Below, one piece after another: positions 30,941 through 41,974 of a stretch of 64,000 nt of DNA (its first letter is position 1; every line of letters starts with the position of its first letter). The DNA comes from Cylindrotheca closterium (lineage: Eukaryota; Bacillariophyta; Bacillariophyceae; Bacillariales; Bacillariaceae), in contig CAKOGP040001446.1 of assembly GCA_933822405.4 (NCBI GenBank), forward strand, positions 354,120-418,119, in the 5' to 3' direction. Below the pieces are notes generated by a model. That model did no database searches. It was not told the origin of the DNA and saw only the letters and a list, made by a program, of their open reading frames with translations. The translations under genes and the position numbers were made by a program.

Positions 30941-31891
30941 CAAAAGACATAAGGTTAGTATTCAGTATTGAGGTTTGTTGTATCGTTAGTTGAAAGTGAA
31001 CGTAGAAGGAATGATAGATTCAAGGATTGCTGGCCTCCTGAAATGACGATCTGTATTTTTCCAATGGTCGGGGACTCCATGGAATCGACGTCGTGAAACT
31101 ACATCCACGTACGAAACATACGCAGCCTACGGCCAGCTGGAAAATTGGGAAAAGATTTTGCGTCAGCTGCACCGTTCAACTTGCTGCAGAGGCGCGATTC
31201 TCGCCACAATCGACCATTGCGCTTCCGATTTTTTCTGACAGGCTTCAGATAAAATACAGCTAGCATATTTGCGCTGGCTGTTTTGGATAAGGACGCAAAA
31301 TGGAGACATCAAACGAGGTTTCCTGGAACCAAAGCGAATTCAGTCGCTCTACAAGTCACTACGCTTCGATTTCACAGCAAATTTTTGCCTGTTTGCAACC
31401 CTACCTTGCTGTCCGTCCGAAAAGTAGAATACGGAGGCAAAGATGCCATCTTTGATGCCCGAAGAAGCTCTCTTGACGCTGGTGAGATCCCTCCAAATCG
31501 TCGCCTTGGAGATGGCGAAATCTGAAACCAGTGCTATCTATTTTTTTCAAAGCACTGTAGACTCCTACAGCGCAGGATGGGCCTGGCAGCACTGTGATGG
31601 ACATGAATACTTAGGAGTGATAGACCAATCAGATGCGCCAACGCGAAGAAATCGGTGGAGTCGTATCACAATTTTTTTGCATTACGTCGCTGACCGAAGT
31701 GACGGTATGTCACGGCGATGTCTCCACTTTTTGAACTTCGCGCTATAAAAAAAAAAGATCGCACTGTACCTGGTACCATACTGTACCGTTGCACCCTACA
31801 GCAGGATCAAAGGTACCATACAACTGGTGCTGAATGGAAAGGGTGCTAAAATTGCGTTCGTCGACAGTGGTACGATAAAATAAGTGCTACC
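30941..31891. other. Intergenic region without a gene
   Basis: 951 bases. Small frames only. Contains an A-run at 31747-31756 and the motif GTACCTGGTACC at 31766-31777 followed by further GTACC/GGTAC pieces to 31822, the clearest cluster of this motif in the window. Confidence 0.45.
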
Positions 31892-34800
31892 TTAACCAGT
31901 GACTAGACCAAGGGTATTGACACCGACTATACACAAACCACAGTTGTCGCAGATACTGTTGGTCATGGTGTTCTCCGCATAGTGAGAACCACAGTATGGG
32001 CATAGAGAAGATGGCTGATTTTGGTATATTGGGGCGAATGCATGGCAGTCAATTACGAAGCTCTTGGTATCGTCGTAGTTCAATTGATGTTCATTCCGGG
32101 CCATTTGTTCACTCTTTTGGCGAACCTTCATTGCCTTGGACTTGAGTTCAGCATTTCGTTGGTTGCTAATGTCAGGAAGCTCCAGCAACCTTCTGGCAAA
32201 GCTAGCGGCGGTGATGTAGTTCTTGTGTTTGAATGCTGCACCCATGGCTGTTCTCAAAGTCAACAACAAGTGTATTGGCTGCAGATTGCAGTGCGTAAAG
32301 TAGGCAGCAAGTTCAGTCGAACGAACAGGGTCTGATCCAGCTTCTGACATGGCTCCCTTGATACGGATAGCAGTTATGTACTCTCGGGCGATGGTTACCA
32401 TTTCCTTGACTTCATTTTGCTCTTGAGGAGTAGTAGCAACAACAACTGGGATCTTGTGCAAGACATCGAGGAAGGTTGCTCGGGAATCGTTGAACTTTCC
32501 TCCCTGAAAGAATTTGTATCCATTGCGAATGGCTGTTACCAAGTCCTTTGCTGTGAGGTAGGTTCGTGGCAGCGATTCTGGACCAGGGTGTCCAGCAGAG
32601 TCATTTCGCAACAGTGGCATTGCCATGTTTCCACTTCCTGGAATACCTGATGTTGAAAGAAAAGAAGACTAGTTAGAAACTCGAGGGCCCGCATCACCCG
32701 ATAAACCTAATACACATACCTGGAACACTGATCATGGAACCGAGGTAGCATCCCATCAACGAATCCTTGAGCACAGAGAAGTCAGAAGCTGCAATTTGAC
32801 GGTTCAACAATTGCAAGGCAGATGCCATTCCTCCAGCAGCTACATGATCCGAAGCATGCGAGCTATTGGAAACCCAGCAACTGGCTGGAAGACGTCCAGA
32901 TGCAGGCATTTGGAATCCTGTGTCATCGGAGATAGCTCCCATTTCATCTTCAGTCTCCACCTCGGCATCACCAAAGTCATCACCAAGATCACCCAAATCC
33001 TCATCACCCCAGTCATCACCACCTCCAAAGTCAAAGTCATCATCGTCGGCGGCAAGGTTGGCACTTGGGCCAGCATCATCTCCGAATCCAGCGTCCATGT
33101 CGTCGTCCCACTCTGCAGAGGATGCGGCAGGTGCGACATGAAGAGTATCGGTACGGTCCTCCTCTGGGTCTTCTGGAACGGCTGCTGTCAAATCGGCAAG
33201 GGCAGACTTTGGAATTTCAAGAGTTGGCCAGTTTTCGGCACGGAAGATGGGTGTTGGGGGTTGAAGAAGCTTGGCGGCGGACTTGTCGTTAGCGGCTTCG
33301 CAGGCTTCAACTTTGGCGATCAGACTCTCCATATCTCCCTCGTTGGTTTCGATGGCAACCTTGACGCGTTCAGCTTCCTCAGTAAGACCATGGAGGCGAG
33401 CGCACATATAGGCGAGGGGCAGATTGCCACTTGCTTCTAGAACAGAAACACGTTCCGCAGCATCTCCGAGAAGCAAAGCATTGTGGTAGCGTCCCATGAT
33501 ATCGCCACGCATTTGCGAAATCTTCAACATCTTGCGAAGCTTATCCGTGTCTCCAGTGATACAGTACAAGAAGGAGAGACGGTCGAAGTCCTTTGTTCGT
33601 TGATAAGACATCTCGACCACTTGGTGGTTTCCTTGTCGAAGAGCTTCACTTCCAAGTTGTCCCCAGATTTCACGACCAGATTCGGATTGCTGTTCCAATG
33701 CAAAAGCAGCTTCCATGGCAGCTTCAATGTCACCGCATGCAAGTGCCAAACGGAATCTAGTCTTTGGCTCCTGCACAAAGTGGAGCGCAACCTCCGGGAA
33801 TCCCTTGGATTGCAAGTATGCAACGATGGCACGGCCACACAAACGGCTATTTTTGACCATGTGCATAACTTGGCCGTACTTCTTGTTCGCCAAAGCGAGC
33901 TTGAAGCGAGCTTCGGTGGTATCAATTGAAAGAACCCGAGCTCGTGCTTCGCGATCCAAGCAGAATAGTTGATCCTTTACCGCGCGCATGGCATAGAGAG
34001 GCGTGTCCAGTGTGCGGATAGTTCCAGTATCTCCAGAAGGTAAACAGTACTTCACATGGTTCAAAGTGGTGTACAAGAAGAGTTGAGAAGCGGTTCCTCC
34101 GGTAGGACTGACATCCCAAGCTCCAGACTTGATTCTGACATTGTCAGAGATGCTGCAGAGTTGCTCCAACTGACGATCGGCAATGACAACACCATACTTG
34201 CAAACAATGGCAACCTTGGAACCATCAGGGGACCAAACGACAGTCTTGATCTTTGGTGCAGTAATTTCTCCCAAAACACGACGAGATTGTACTTCAAAGA
34301 GGATCGCTCGGTCCTCGGCCTTCAATAGGAGACGACCACTGGTACCTCCATCGAACAAACCTTCAACATTCGCGACTGGAGGTTGGACGCGCTTGGTGGT
34401 CTCGTTTTGCAAGTTTTTCACAATGATCTGTCGTTGGTGACGATCCAAGGCAGCAAATCTATTTCGTCCCAAGAAGACGGCAGGTCCCATGCACGATCCG
34501 CGCTTTCCATCGGTGACGCTGTTTCCAGCATTGTTTAAAGAGAAGGTGATCAATTCATAGCTACCACCATCGATGTCGCTGCAAACCAAGATATTTCCTT
34601 CAGCAGGATTGTACTGGTTGTATGCCAAGTGTCGTGGAGCGGACCCAATACCATCAGTTTGTGCCTGTTGTCCGACTCGTCGGAGACTTGCAATTGGAAC
34701 ATCGACTCCTCCTTGAGCGCGTCCATAGTCGTGCATGAATAGTTCTCTGCCACGGACATAATATAGTTGGTTACTTGGTCCATGAGCAGAAGCAGGACGT

Positions 34801-35903
34801 TCACGTTCAAGCTTGAAGACGATCATACCGCTGTCGTGTCCAGCAGCCAACAAGTTTTGTGATCGGTGGGCAGCAAGGATCCAAAAGCGGTCGCCTTCTC
34901 TTCTAAATGTTTGAACTCCAACACGCTTGGAAACATCCCAGACACGAATGCTGCGATCTTCACTATTACTGATGACTAAGTCGTGCTTGGGGTGGAACAA
35001 ACAACTACTGACATTGTTGGCGTGTCCTCGGAGCGTGTCTACCTCCCAAGCCTTTGTTTCGCTCATTCTCCAAAGCTTGACTTGACGATCATCGGCCGCA
35101 CTGGCAAGGAGAGGAAGGGTTGGGTGGAAGCAAGCCCAGTTGACTCCACGATCGTGACCCTCCAAAACGTATTTCACCACGACATCATTGGTTCCGAAAA
35201 GCTCTGCTTGGACGTTCATGGCAGCAGAACTGGTAGCCGCACGTGCAGCCATTGGATCCATCATTGTTTCTCCCATTTGCTTCTTTCGAAGCCCTGTTGT
35301 ATCCCAAACGCGAACTGTTTGATCAAGAGAGGCACTAACAATAAGGTCTTCAGAGGGATGAAATGAAGCGCACATCACATAGTGGTTGTGACCGGTCAAA
35401 ACGCTCAAGCAACTTCTCTTGTGGAAATCCCAAAGTCGAAGTGTTTGGTCATCACTAGCACTCAAAATCCAGGGAAATTGGGAAGGATTTGGGTGGAATT
35501 GTACTGTTCTAATATAATCCAAATGTCCCAGAAGTGTAAAGAGACATCTTTTCAATTTGTAATCCCAAACTTTGATCTTGTAATCGTCACCTCCAGACAC
35601 AATCAAGGGCTCTGAAACATGGAAATCAACGCCACGGACTGGTCCATCGTGCTCTTCGAATCGGTCAATTACGGTGCCAACACGGTAATCCCATCTGAAA
35701 AGTAAAAGACATACATAAGGTTTGAGTCTGGCTCTATTGGCATTTGCAACAACAACCGATGCCGATCTAGGTTGCGTAAAAAATCCGAAAGCAACTTACA
35801 GTTGAATTACTCCATTGTGCAAGGATGCGCACACCCAGGGTCGAGCAGGGTGAAACGCCAAGCCCTTGACCCGGGCTGATTTCGATTCGAACTTGGTCAA
35901 CAT
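31892..35903 (-). CDS. COPA: Coatomer subunit alpha (alpha-COP)
   Basis: Exons 35800-35903, 32720-35694 and 31892-32646 give 1,277 residues, close to the family length. It starts [19 protein letters not shown] and continues through the splice into [21 protein letters not shown], the typical alpha-COP N-terminus. A WD40 propeller follows ([64 protein letters not shown]), then the second propeller and the alpha-solenoid, an acidic linker (Asp/Gly-rich, about 900-970) and the C-terminal domain that binds epsilon-COP, with the [10 protein letters not shown] and [10 protein letters not shown] cysteines. It is part of the COPI coat, which returns KKxx cargo from Golgi to ER. Confidence 0.96.
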
Positions 35904-36120
35904 CGTTGAACTATGCCTGAGTTTGTTGATCCAACACTGCCGCTGGTACGTTTTCTACCACTTTTCGCGCAGTAAAAGTCATTGTTAGGTCAAACTGGTC
36001 GAATCTCACAAATCTTGTAAAACAAACGAACGAAACGAAAAACCCAAATAATAACGTGTATCGTTTTTCACAAAGTTCCGCACACAGCCATAAGGAGTTT
36101 CTAAAGTACTTAACATTATT

Positions 36121-37312
36121 CTATTGCACTGTCGGTGCTTTATCACTGTCGACTTGATGAATTCGAATGGCACCCATCATTTGTTCTGGCAGTTCGTCTG
36201 CTGCCGTCCCTTCGATTACAAATCCAATGTCGACTGTCAAGGCTGTCATGTAACGTCGGCACACGGAAACAATCTTTTGGGCGGCCTTTGTGGAATTCCC
36301 AACATCCAAGTTGCATTCAAAAAAGTCCTGTAGAGAACCATCTTTGGGAACGTATTGATAGCTCATAGGTACCTTCTTCCCGATTATTGTAGGGGTACCT
36401 GCTACAAGATTTCGAACGATCCATGGTCCCTCCACAACATTTGGGATTAGCTTCAATCGAGCAGATTTGTAATTATCATCACCCAGCAGCCATTGTGCCA
36501 ATGTTTTCTCCTGTTTCGTCAAATGATCCGTCGGCGCCGATTGGTCTCCTCGCATGAATGGTAGCATATTCGCCGAAACTTCGTAATATTGTAACAGCAT
36601 TCCCCAGGGAAAGGTTAGTCGGATCAGCAAGGATGGGACGTGCCGGAAGGTTCCTCCCAGAGCACCATGAATGCTGCACACACACACACACACACGCACA
36701 CGACACACACACAACAACGACAAGTCCTAGTTAGAACGACTGCAAACGACCGAACTGCAAGAAAATCAACTGATCGGCTCCTTACTGTGACAATTCAACT
36801 TTACTTGGATTGTGCGACACAAACAAGTCACATCCTCTCGCATGCAACAGGTATTCTGTAGCGTTCACTTTCTTTTTCGTTTTCAAATAGCTTTCCCCTC
36901 TTACAGAAAATATCTTTACTGGGGTCTCGGACCAGCAGTTTTTGTTGTTTGTTTCCGCATATGGAAATCTCGGTAAAGTAGCAAGCACGTGTTCATCTTC
37001 TTCCTCCTCATCCACCTCCTGAGCATTCTCTTCGAGAAATCCCTGGGAATCAGCAGTATCGAAGGGGTCACTCATGGCTCGACGGTGCAACTTTCGAGCA
37101 GATGCACTCCGAGTGGACTCTGATAAGAGATCGCGATTGCTTCCTCCCGACATTGGAGATTCCCAAGCATCCTCACAAACCAAGTTTTCCACTTCGACAG
37201 TCAAAGCCTCTTCGTCATCCTGGACTACGGTTCGCTCGGCAGATCTAGATCTCATAACAGATGGAGAAGTTCCGTGTGCCGAAGATCTTCGGTAGACACT
37301 ACGCCTCTCCAT
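36121..37312 (-). CDS. EDR2 C-terminal (DUF1336) domain protein
   Basis: Exons 36786-37312 and 36121-36673 give 359 residues from the ATG at 37312; the frame is open to 37429 without an ATG, so an upstream exon is possible. The first part is Ser/Arg-rich and acidic (DEEEEDEHV), with RAMSDPFD. The domain begins CWSETPVKIFSVRGESYLKT and goes on through GGTFRHVPSLLIRLTFPWG, LLGDDNYKSARLKLIPNV, EGPWIVRNLV, GKKVPMSYQY, and KIVSVCRRYMTALTVDIGFV, the hallmark of DUF1336. In plants this domain ends EDR2, a lipid-binding negative regulator of defence; here the PH and START domains are absent. Function in diatoms is unknown. Confidence 0.88.
36677..36713. repeat. CA/TG microsatellite next to a 3' splice site
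   Basis: On the plus strand mostly CACACA with CG interruptions; on the transcribed strand it is a TG-rich tract reaching the CAG acceptor at 36674-36676, so it takes the place of the polypyrimidine tract. Confidence 0.9.
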
Positions 37313-37647
37313 AAGTGATCGTGCTGTACTGATTGATGGAGTTGCAGTCGCAGTGTGGTCGATCCACCAAAATGAGAATAAATAATCAGCAAGCAGTACA
37401 GTTGTTGATCGGATGATCCGTTGTTTCAAAAGTGTTTTCGAGAGGTGCGCATGCCAAAACTTATTCTAGTTACTTTTGGGATCTTTTCCCCCCCAGATAA
37501 AACCATCCCCCAACAACTTATTGGGTGTGGAAGGTTTGAATTCAGACTCCAAACGCAAACTACAGTACGAGTACGATGTGGTACTGCACCTTAAGATGCT
37601 TGTACATAGGAAAATGAAATCTATAGTTTTATGTCAGATGATAAAAA
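37313..37647. other. Spacer without a gene
   Basis: 335 bases upstream of the EDR2-domain gene. A run of C (37488-37494) is present. No gene is seen. Confidence 0.4.
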
Positions 37648-38004
37648 TTACTCAATCCCGAGAATCTTCTTGACATCTTCTTCCGTCTTAACGCCATTCT
37701 TGATAGGGTAGAATGGCCCATCATCTCCCTGGGCTCGGAGCTCGACGTTGGGTCCCATCCCGCATTCAGCGCAGTCTGACACGCAATTTATAGATTCGAT
37801 AGTGACGCCTTCAGGAGCCAATTCATTGAACATTTCGAGATTCTTCTTGCCTCCACCTCGTCGACACGTTGGTCCGGTGCAAACAACGACTCTGCCTTCA
37901 AAGTGTTCCGCGTAAAGCTCGGACGGTCGAATGAGACTGAAGTTGTTGAAGGTGAAGGAGTAGACGTTTCCGAGAATAAAAAGACAAAGGATTTGGGAGC
38001 GCAT
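37648..38004 (-). CDS. Thioredoxin-like [2Fe-2S] ferredoxin, organelle-targeted
   Basis: 118 residues, single exon. A hydrophobic N-terminus ([13 protein letters not shown]) with Phe at the junction suggests plastid import. The mature part begins [15 protein letters not shown] and has [17 protein letters not shown]. The four cysteines C42, C47, C74 and C78 fit the C-x4-C...C-x3-C pattern of thioredoxin-like ferredoxins, also found in NuoE and HoxE. Electron transfer is the inferred role; partners are unknown. It is divergent from a plastid membrane protein with 160 bp between starts. Confidence 0.85.
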   Translation of the reverse strand: MRSQILCLFILGNVYSFTFNNFSLIRPSELYAEHFEGRVVVCTGPTCRRGGGKKNLEMFNELAPEGVTIESINCVSDCAECGMGPNVELRAQGDDGPFYPIKNGVKTEEDVKKILGIE

Positions 38005-38076
38005 AGTGAATGTTGTGAAGTTTCGTGGAAAAGAAGGTTTGTGTGTGAACCTACAGTCTACAGTCTACATACAGCA

Positions 38077-38084
38077 TGACGTCA
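38077..38084. promoter_or_regulatory. CRE-like palindrome TGACGTCA
   Basis: Full TGACGTCA followed by GT, in the 160-bp promoter shared by two plastid-protein genes. The ten bases ATGACGTCAG are the same as those at 16356-16365. Confidence 0.45.
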
Positions 38085-38164
38085 GTTGTCCGTTAATCGA
38101 CGGACAGTTTCATCCTCCACCATGACTTGTCAACACTGAAGAATCACAAATTAACAAAGCAACC

Positions 38165-39339
38165 ATGGAGAAAGCCCTTGTTTTACTTGCCTTCACAATC
38201 GCCGCCACGGAGGGCTTTATTTCACATCACTCCTTGGTATCGAGGAACTTGAATGTCCGCAGCTTGTCGGCAGATCCCGACGAAAAAACTGGTGTTTTCG
38301 CCGATGATGTTCAACAAGAGGCCAGGGAAGTTCTTCAAAAGGTCGGATGGGCCAGTCCAATTGATGATGGAGAGATGACCTCGGAAGATCCTTTTGTAAA
38401 ACAGATTGATGCTGCTATTCTAGCAGATTACGGGTTCGGTTTGGATGACTTGCTGAATCCTGCAAAGGTGCGTGTTCTGCCTCTTGATAGAAAGAATTGA
38501 GCTACTGTCGTTTGATCATTGTTTCTCATATTGTTGTAAACTTGAAGGTGGTCAACTTGGAGCGAGATCTATTCAACCTTCGAATTGAGCTGGCTTCCTT
38601 GACAGGTAACGATGACTTGGATGTGGCTGGACTGTCTACTGAAGAATGTGACGGAGGCGGCGGTGGAGAAGAAGCCGAGAAAATTAGGGCAAAGATTTCC
38701 AAGAAAGAGACCGATTTGGCCATTGAACGCCGCAGTGTGTTCCGAGACTGGTTGAAGAATATCTTCGTAGGTCAAGCTGTTATCAGTCTTGGTGTAAGCT
38801 ATATCATGGCAACAAATCCAAGTGTTCTGTTTGGAGGATTTAGCTGGTTCTACTCCTACAACATGTAAGTGAAGACAAGTGTGTATACAGCCAATACCGA
38901 ATGGTATCTGATTGCTAGCTCAAACTACATAGGGACATATCCATTCAAGTTTTAGGATACTGGTTCTGGTGGTTGTTCATCGTCCCTTCCCTAAGATCAA
39001 GAAGACCCTCCGGCGCAGAGAAAAGGGCTCTGGATATCGCCTTCCTTGGGACCCCACTTATATCCATCATTGCCCCTGTAGCGACCAAGGATACAGGGCT
39101 GATTTGGCTGGGTAAGTGTTGATTTACGCCAGTTAAGTTTTCTTTTCTCCTCAAAGCCTTACCTAGTGGTGATTTCTTCAGCAAACTTTCTGGTTGTCAG
39201 CGGTGCATACGGCTTTGCATTCCTCGTTGATAATGATGATGATGAAACGCAAGATAAATCCAATCAACCAGAGTGGTTGAAATTTATCTACAAGTCTCTC
39301 GATTTCGGCAGTGGAAGAGAGCGAGGCGCCCGAAAGTAG
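38165..39339 (+). CDS. Plastid-targeted multi-pass membrane protein, unknown function
   Basis: Exons 38165-38467, 38548-38864, 38933-39111 and 39182-39339 give 318 residues. N-terminus VLLAFTIAATEGFIS is a plastid-type signal. Then VLQKVGWASPIDDGEM, a soluble coiled segment (VVNLERDLFNLRIELASL; KIRAKISKKETDLAIERR), and three to four hydrophobic segments: VGQAVISLGVSYIMA, QVLGYWFWWLFIVPSLRSRR, ALDIAFLGTPLISIIAP and ANFLVVSGAYGFAFLV. The WFWWLF segment followed by RSRRPSGAEK looks conserved, and plants may have a homologue, but I cannot name it. The gene is the divergent partner of the [2Fe-2S] protein and may be co-expressed with it. Confidence 0.75.
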
Positions 39340-39431
39340 AGCTCTCTAGAGTGACTGCAGTACCGGTAGTAAAAGTAACAAAACAATCGTCAGTCCGTCT
39401 GCCCTTCGAAAGTCAAACATTACAAAATTTA

Positions 39432-40019
39432 ATGACACGAAGAAAAATGAAGGTGTTTACCCTGCTTTCGAATATCTTTGCGTTCTTTCTTTGTCTCTCT
39501 TCAGCGTTCCAAGCAAGACGATCATCTTCGCAAGAATCCCAATTGGGACGGGATAGATTGCTCTACTCTTCACGAGACGACGACGTTAGTCCTCGATCAC
39601 TAGATAATGAAGAAACACTCATGAACGTCCATGTTACCATCACCGATGGAGAGAAGGAAACCGCGACAGCAAAGCTTGCGAAATATTTACAATCCTTCCC
39701 GTTTGCAGCAGTCCTCCCTGTTCAACCATTGCAATATTTGCCTACAGAAAATGGAGTCGAAGTCAAATTCTTGCGAAAGAAAACCAACGAGAAGGGAAGT
39801 GTAGATGGGGGGATGGTTTTCATGATCAAGGAAGATCGTGATGGCTACGATATTGTATGCAAGCGAAACTCCGAAGGCCAGACGGTATCCAAAATGTTTT
39901 CTGAAAAGCTGGTAATCATGTCATTGTTGAAGCACATCACTGAGGAAGACGGCGCAACACTTGCAGGTGCACCACCCGCAAATGTCTTTGTGGAAAGCAT
40001 CTTTCACAAGTGGCTATGA
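39432..40019 (+). CDS. Plastid-targeted hypothetical protein
   Basis: 195 residues from ATG 39432; ATG 39447 is an alternative. The start (MKVFTLLSNIFAFFLCLSSAF) is a signal peptide with a Phe junction, followed by Arg/Ser-rich transit sequence. The mature domain (about 65-195) includes ATAKLAKYLQSFPFAAVLPV, PLQYLPTENGVEVKFLRKK and an acidic-to-basic mix, ending VESIFHKWL. No known domain is recognised. It lies 92 bp after the plastid membrane protein on the same strand. Confidence 0.68.
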   Translation: MTRRKMKVFTLLSNIFAFFLCLSSAFQARRSSSQESQLGRDRLLYSSRDDDVSPRSLDNEETLMNVHVTITDGEKETATAKLAKYLQSFPFAAVLPVQPLQYLPTENGVEVKFLRKKTNEKGSVDGGMVFMIKEDRDGYDIVCKRNSEGQTVSKMFSEKLVIMSLLKHITEEDGATLAGAPPANVFVESIFHKWL

Positions 40020-40159
40020 TGATAATACCTATTTGATTGTTCAACATGCGCCATGAATTGCGAATCTTAGTAGATTCTCAGATAGCTGCTTAATTTTGTC
40101 GGCAAATTATGGTGAAATGCAACTACCTAATCCAGTACATCAAGTTGAAGCACATTTTC

Positions 40160-40717
40160 CTAGTCCGACGTTTGAATTGTACTTTCCAAGTTGATGAATT
40201 TGTTGCCGTCTTCCCGTAGTTCTTGAATGTACTTTTTTACCCCATCGACGCTCTCTTGACCCTTTCTACTATTTCTGTTGATTCCGATTAAATCAAAGGT
40301 AACTCCATTGGCGTAGCCGGTTGCTTCCTCCTTCAGTTCCTTCGATTGGAGCAGCTTCTTTGCTTTGCCCATCTTGAGTTTTCGGAACTCTAGGTCATAT
40401 GTCTGTGTGAATTCCATCAGTGCAGCAAAGTCGTTTTCATCGGCCTTTTTTTGCAAATATGCCACGCCACCATTTGGGTCTGTCAGTTCATATCGAACTG
40501 CATCATAGGCCTGCTTCACCGCAGCTTTTTCGGGAAGCACGATTTCTTCAGCAGCCCATGTTTGCGTGGGCCCAATCAACGAGGGGCCGAAGATTGATGC
40601 TGTGGTCTGAAGGAAAGCTTTTCGGTTTTGCGATTCTGGTTGATTCATGGAGAATGCAGCAGACAGGACTGCGGTTGATGACAGCAACAATATAAATGCA
40701 GTCGAAGAGCTCTTCAT
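40160..40717 (-). CDS. Putative thylakoid lumen protein
   Basis: 185 residues, single exon. Three-part presequence: signal peptide with LSAAF junction, then NRKAFLQTTASIFG followed by a hydrophobic stretch and TWAAEE, which reads as a thylakoid transfer signal with an Ala-x-Ala-type cut. The mature part (about 56-185) is all helix by pattern (AAVKQAYDAVRYELT, DFAALMEFTQTYDLEFRKLK, VDGVKKYIQELRED), fitting a small four-helix bundle. Extrinsic photosystem II proteins of diatoms (PsbQ' and Psb31) have this size and fold, so it is a candidate, but I cannot assign it. It is divergent from LSm4 with 268 bp between. Confidence 0.7.
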   Translation of the reverse strand: MKSSSTAFILLLSSTAVLSAAFSMNQPESQNRKAFLQTTASIFGPSLIGPTQTWAAEEIVLPEKAAVKQAYDAVRYELTDPNGGVAYLQKKADENDFAALMEFTQTYDLEFRKLKMGKAKKLLQSKELKEEATGYANGVTFDLIGINRNSRKGQESVDGVKKYIQELREDGNKFINLESTIQTSD

Positions 40718-40985
40718 GGTGGGGTTTGCTGCGGAAAAAGTGAATTGACAGTCAGTTTGACAGTTGATAAAAGTGCACAGTCCTCGTATCGGAAAACTTC
40801 AAGATCGATCCATCGTCCGGATGTGACGAACAGGTAACGACTGACTCATTGGACCTCTTCTTCATTGGAAATCCTCTGCGTTCTTCTGCCAACCGGAAGA
40901 TTGATGAAAAAGACAGCGCAATGGAAAGGCAAGAAGAACCAGCACTTATTTAGATACTCAAGAGACTGAAGTTCCATACACATAG

Positions 40986-41573
40986 ATGGTGAGGAGGCAC
41001 AGAGTCTTTTGCATTCTCCTTGGAAAGGAAGTCCATCTCATGTTTCCATTTCTCTTCTTTACAGCTTCCTCTTTCATTATTAAATGTTGCTTCGGGTTCT
41101 CCCCTGTTGGTTGAACTCAAGGGAGGTGATACATACAATGGACGTTTGGAATCGTGTGACTCGTGGATGAATATGAATTTAACAGAAGTAATTTGTACCT
41201 CCAAGGATGGGGATCGATTCTGGAAACTACCAACGTGTTACATCAGAGGATCAGCGATTAAATACTTGCGACTTCCACCACAACTGCTTGAAAAAGCTAG
41301 GGATGAGGGTCTGGACCAAGAACGTCAAGGTGAGTGGGCATTCTTTATAAATGACATTAGAAGCGAAATAACTCGTTAGCTCACTGTTGTTGTGATTACG
41401 TAGGAGGTCGCGGAAGGGGAGGCCGCGGTGGAGGCGGTAGAGGTCGTGGGAGAGGGGGCCGTGGAGGACGAGGTCGTGGAAGGGGCGGTGGAAGAGGCAG
41501 AGGAGGTGGAAGAGGAGGCCGTGGCGGCCGAGATGGAGGCAATGATCAATCCAACTCGAATAGAAAAAACTAG
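40986..41573 (+). CDS. LSM4: U6 snRNA-associated Sm-like protein LSm4
   Basis: Exons 40986-40988, 41065-41329 and 41404-41573 give 145 residues. The first coding exon is only the ATG, followed at once by GTGAGG; the acceptor at 41064 leads to [20 protein letters not shown], so the protein starts MLPLSLL as in all LSm4 proteins. Sm motif 1 ([19 protein letters not shown]) and motif 2 ([12 protein letters not shown]) are complete. The C-terminal tail is a long RGG/GRG repeat, a usual LSm4 feature that is a target for arginine methylation and P-body assembly. It is part of the LSm2-8 ring on U6 snRNA and of LSm1-7 in mRNA decay. Confidence 0.95.
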
Positions 41574-41974
41574 ATGGATGAGACATGGAAAGGACAACAT
41601 GAGTAACTACTGTACATCATCATTGCGACTATCGTTATCATTTTCCTCAAAATACACGTACACATTTGATCTTTTAATGGATGTGTCATATGCAACTGCT
41701 CATGTGTGCACTGATAAACAAGCGGGAGAAGATGTCACCCCCTCGGTGTTTGATGAAATTTGGCGAGAGCAATGCAGCATCTTGCTTGGGCTAAACTAAT
41801 ACCTTGAGTTTCAACTTTGTAGCCACACTATAGCATGCGAAGAAAGTAGACAGAGAGTATTGCAATGATATCTAAATAAAACAGGTAGAAAGAGGTTACT
41901 ACTTCATTTCTCCAATCTTCGTTGGAGGCGATCAAATTGTAGCTGGTATTCGTCGTGAAAACAGCGCAGCGAAC
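41574..41974. other. Convergent 3' region
   Basis: 401 bases between the LSm4 stop and the stop of the RS-tail membrane protein. No gene is seen; it should hold two polyadenylation sites. Confidence 0.4.

Noticed and set aside
41251..41600. Ser/Thr/Ala- and His-rich minus-strand frames
   Set aside because: They are the complement of the RGG-repeat tail of LSm4.
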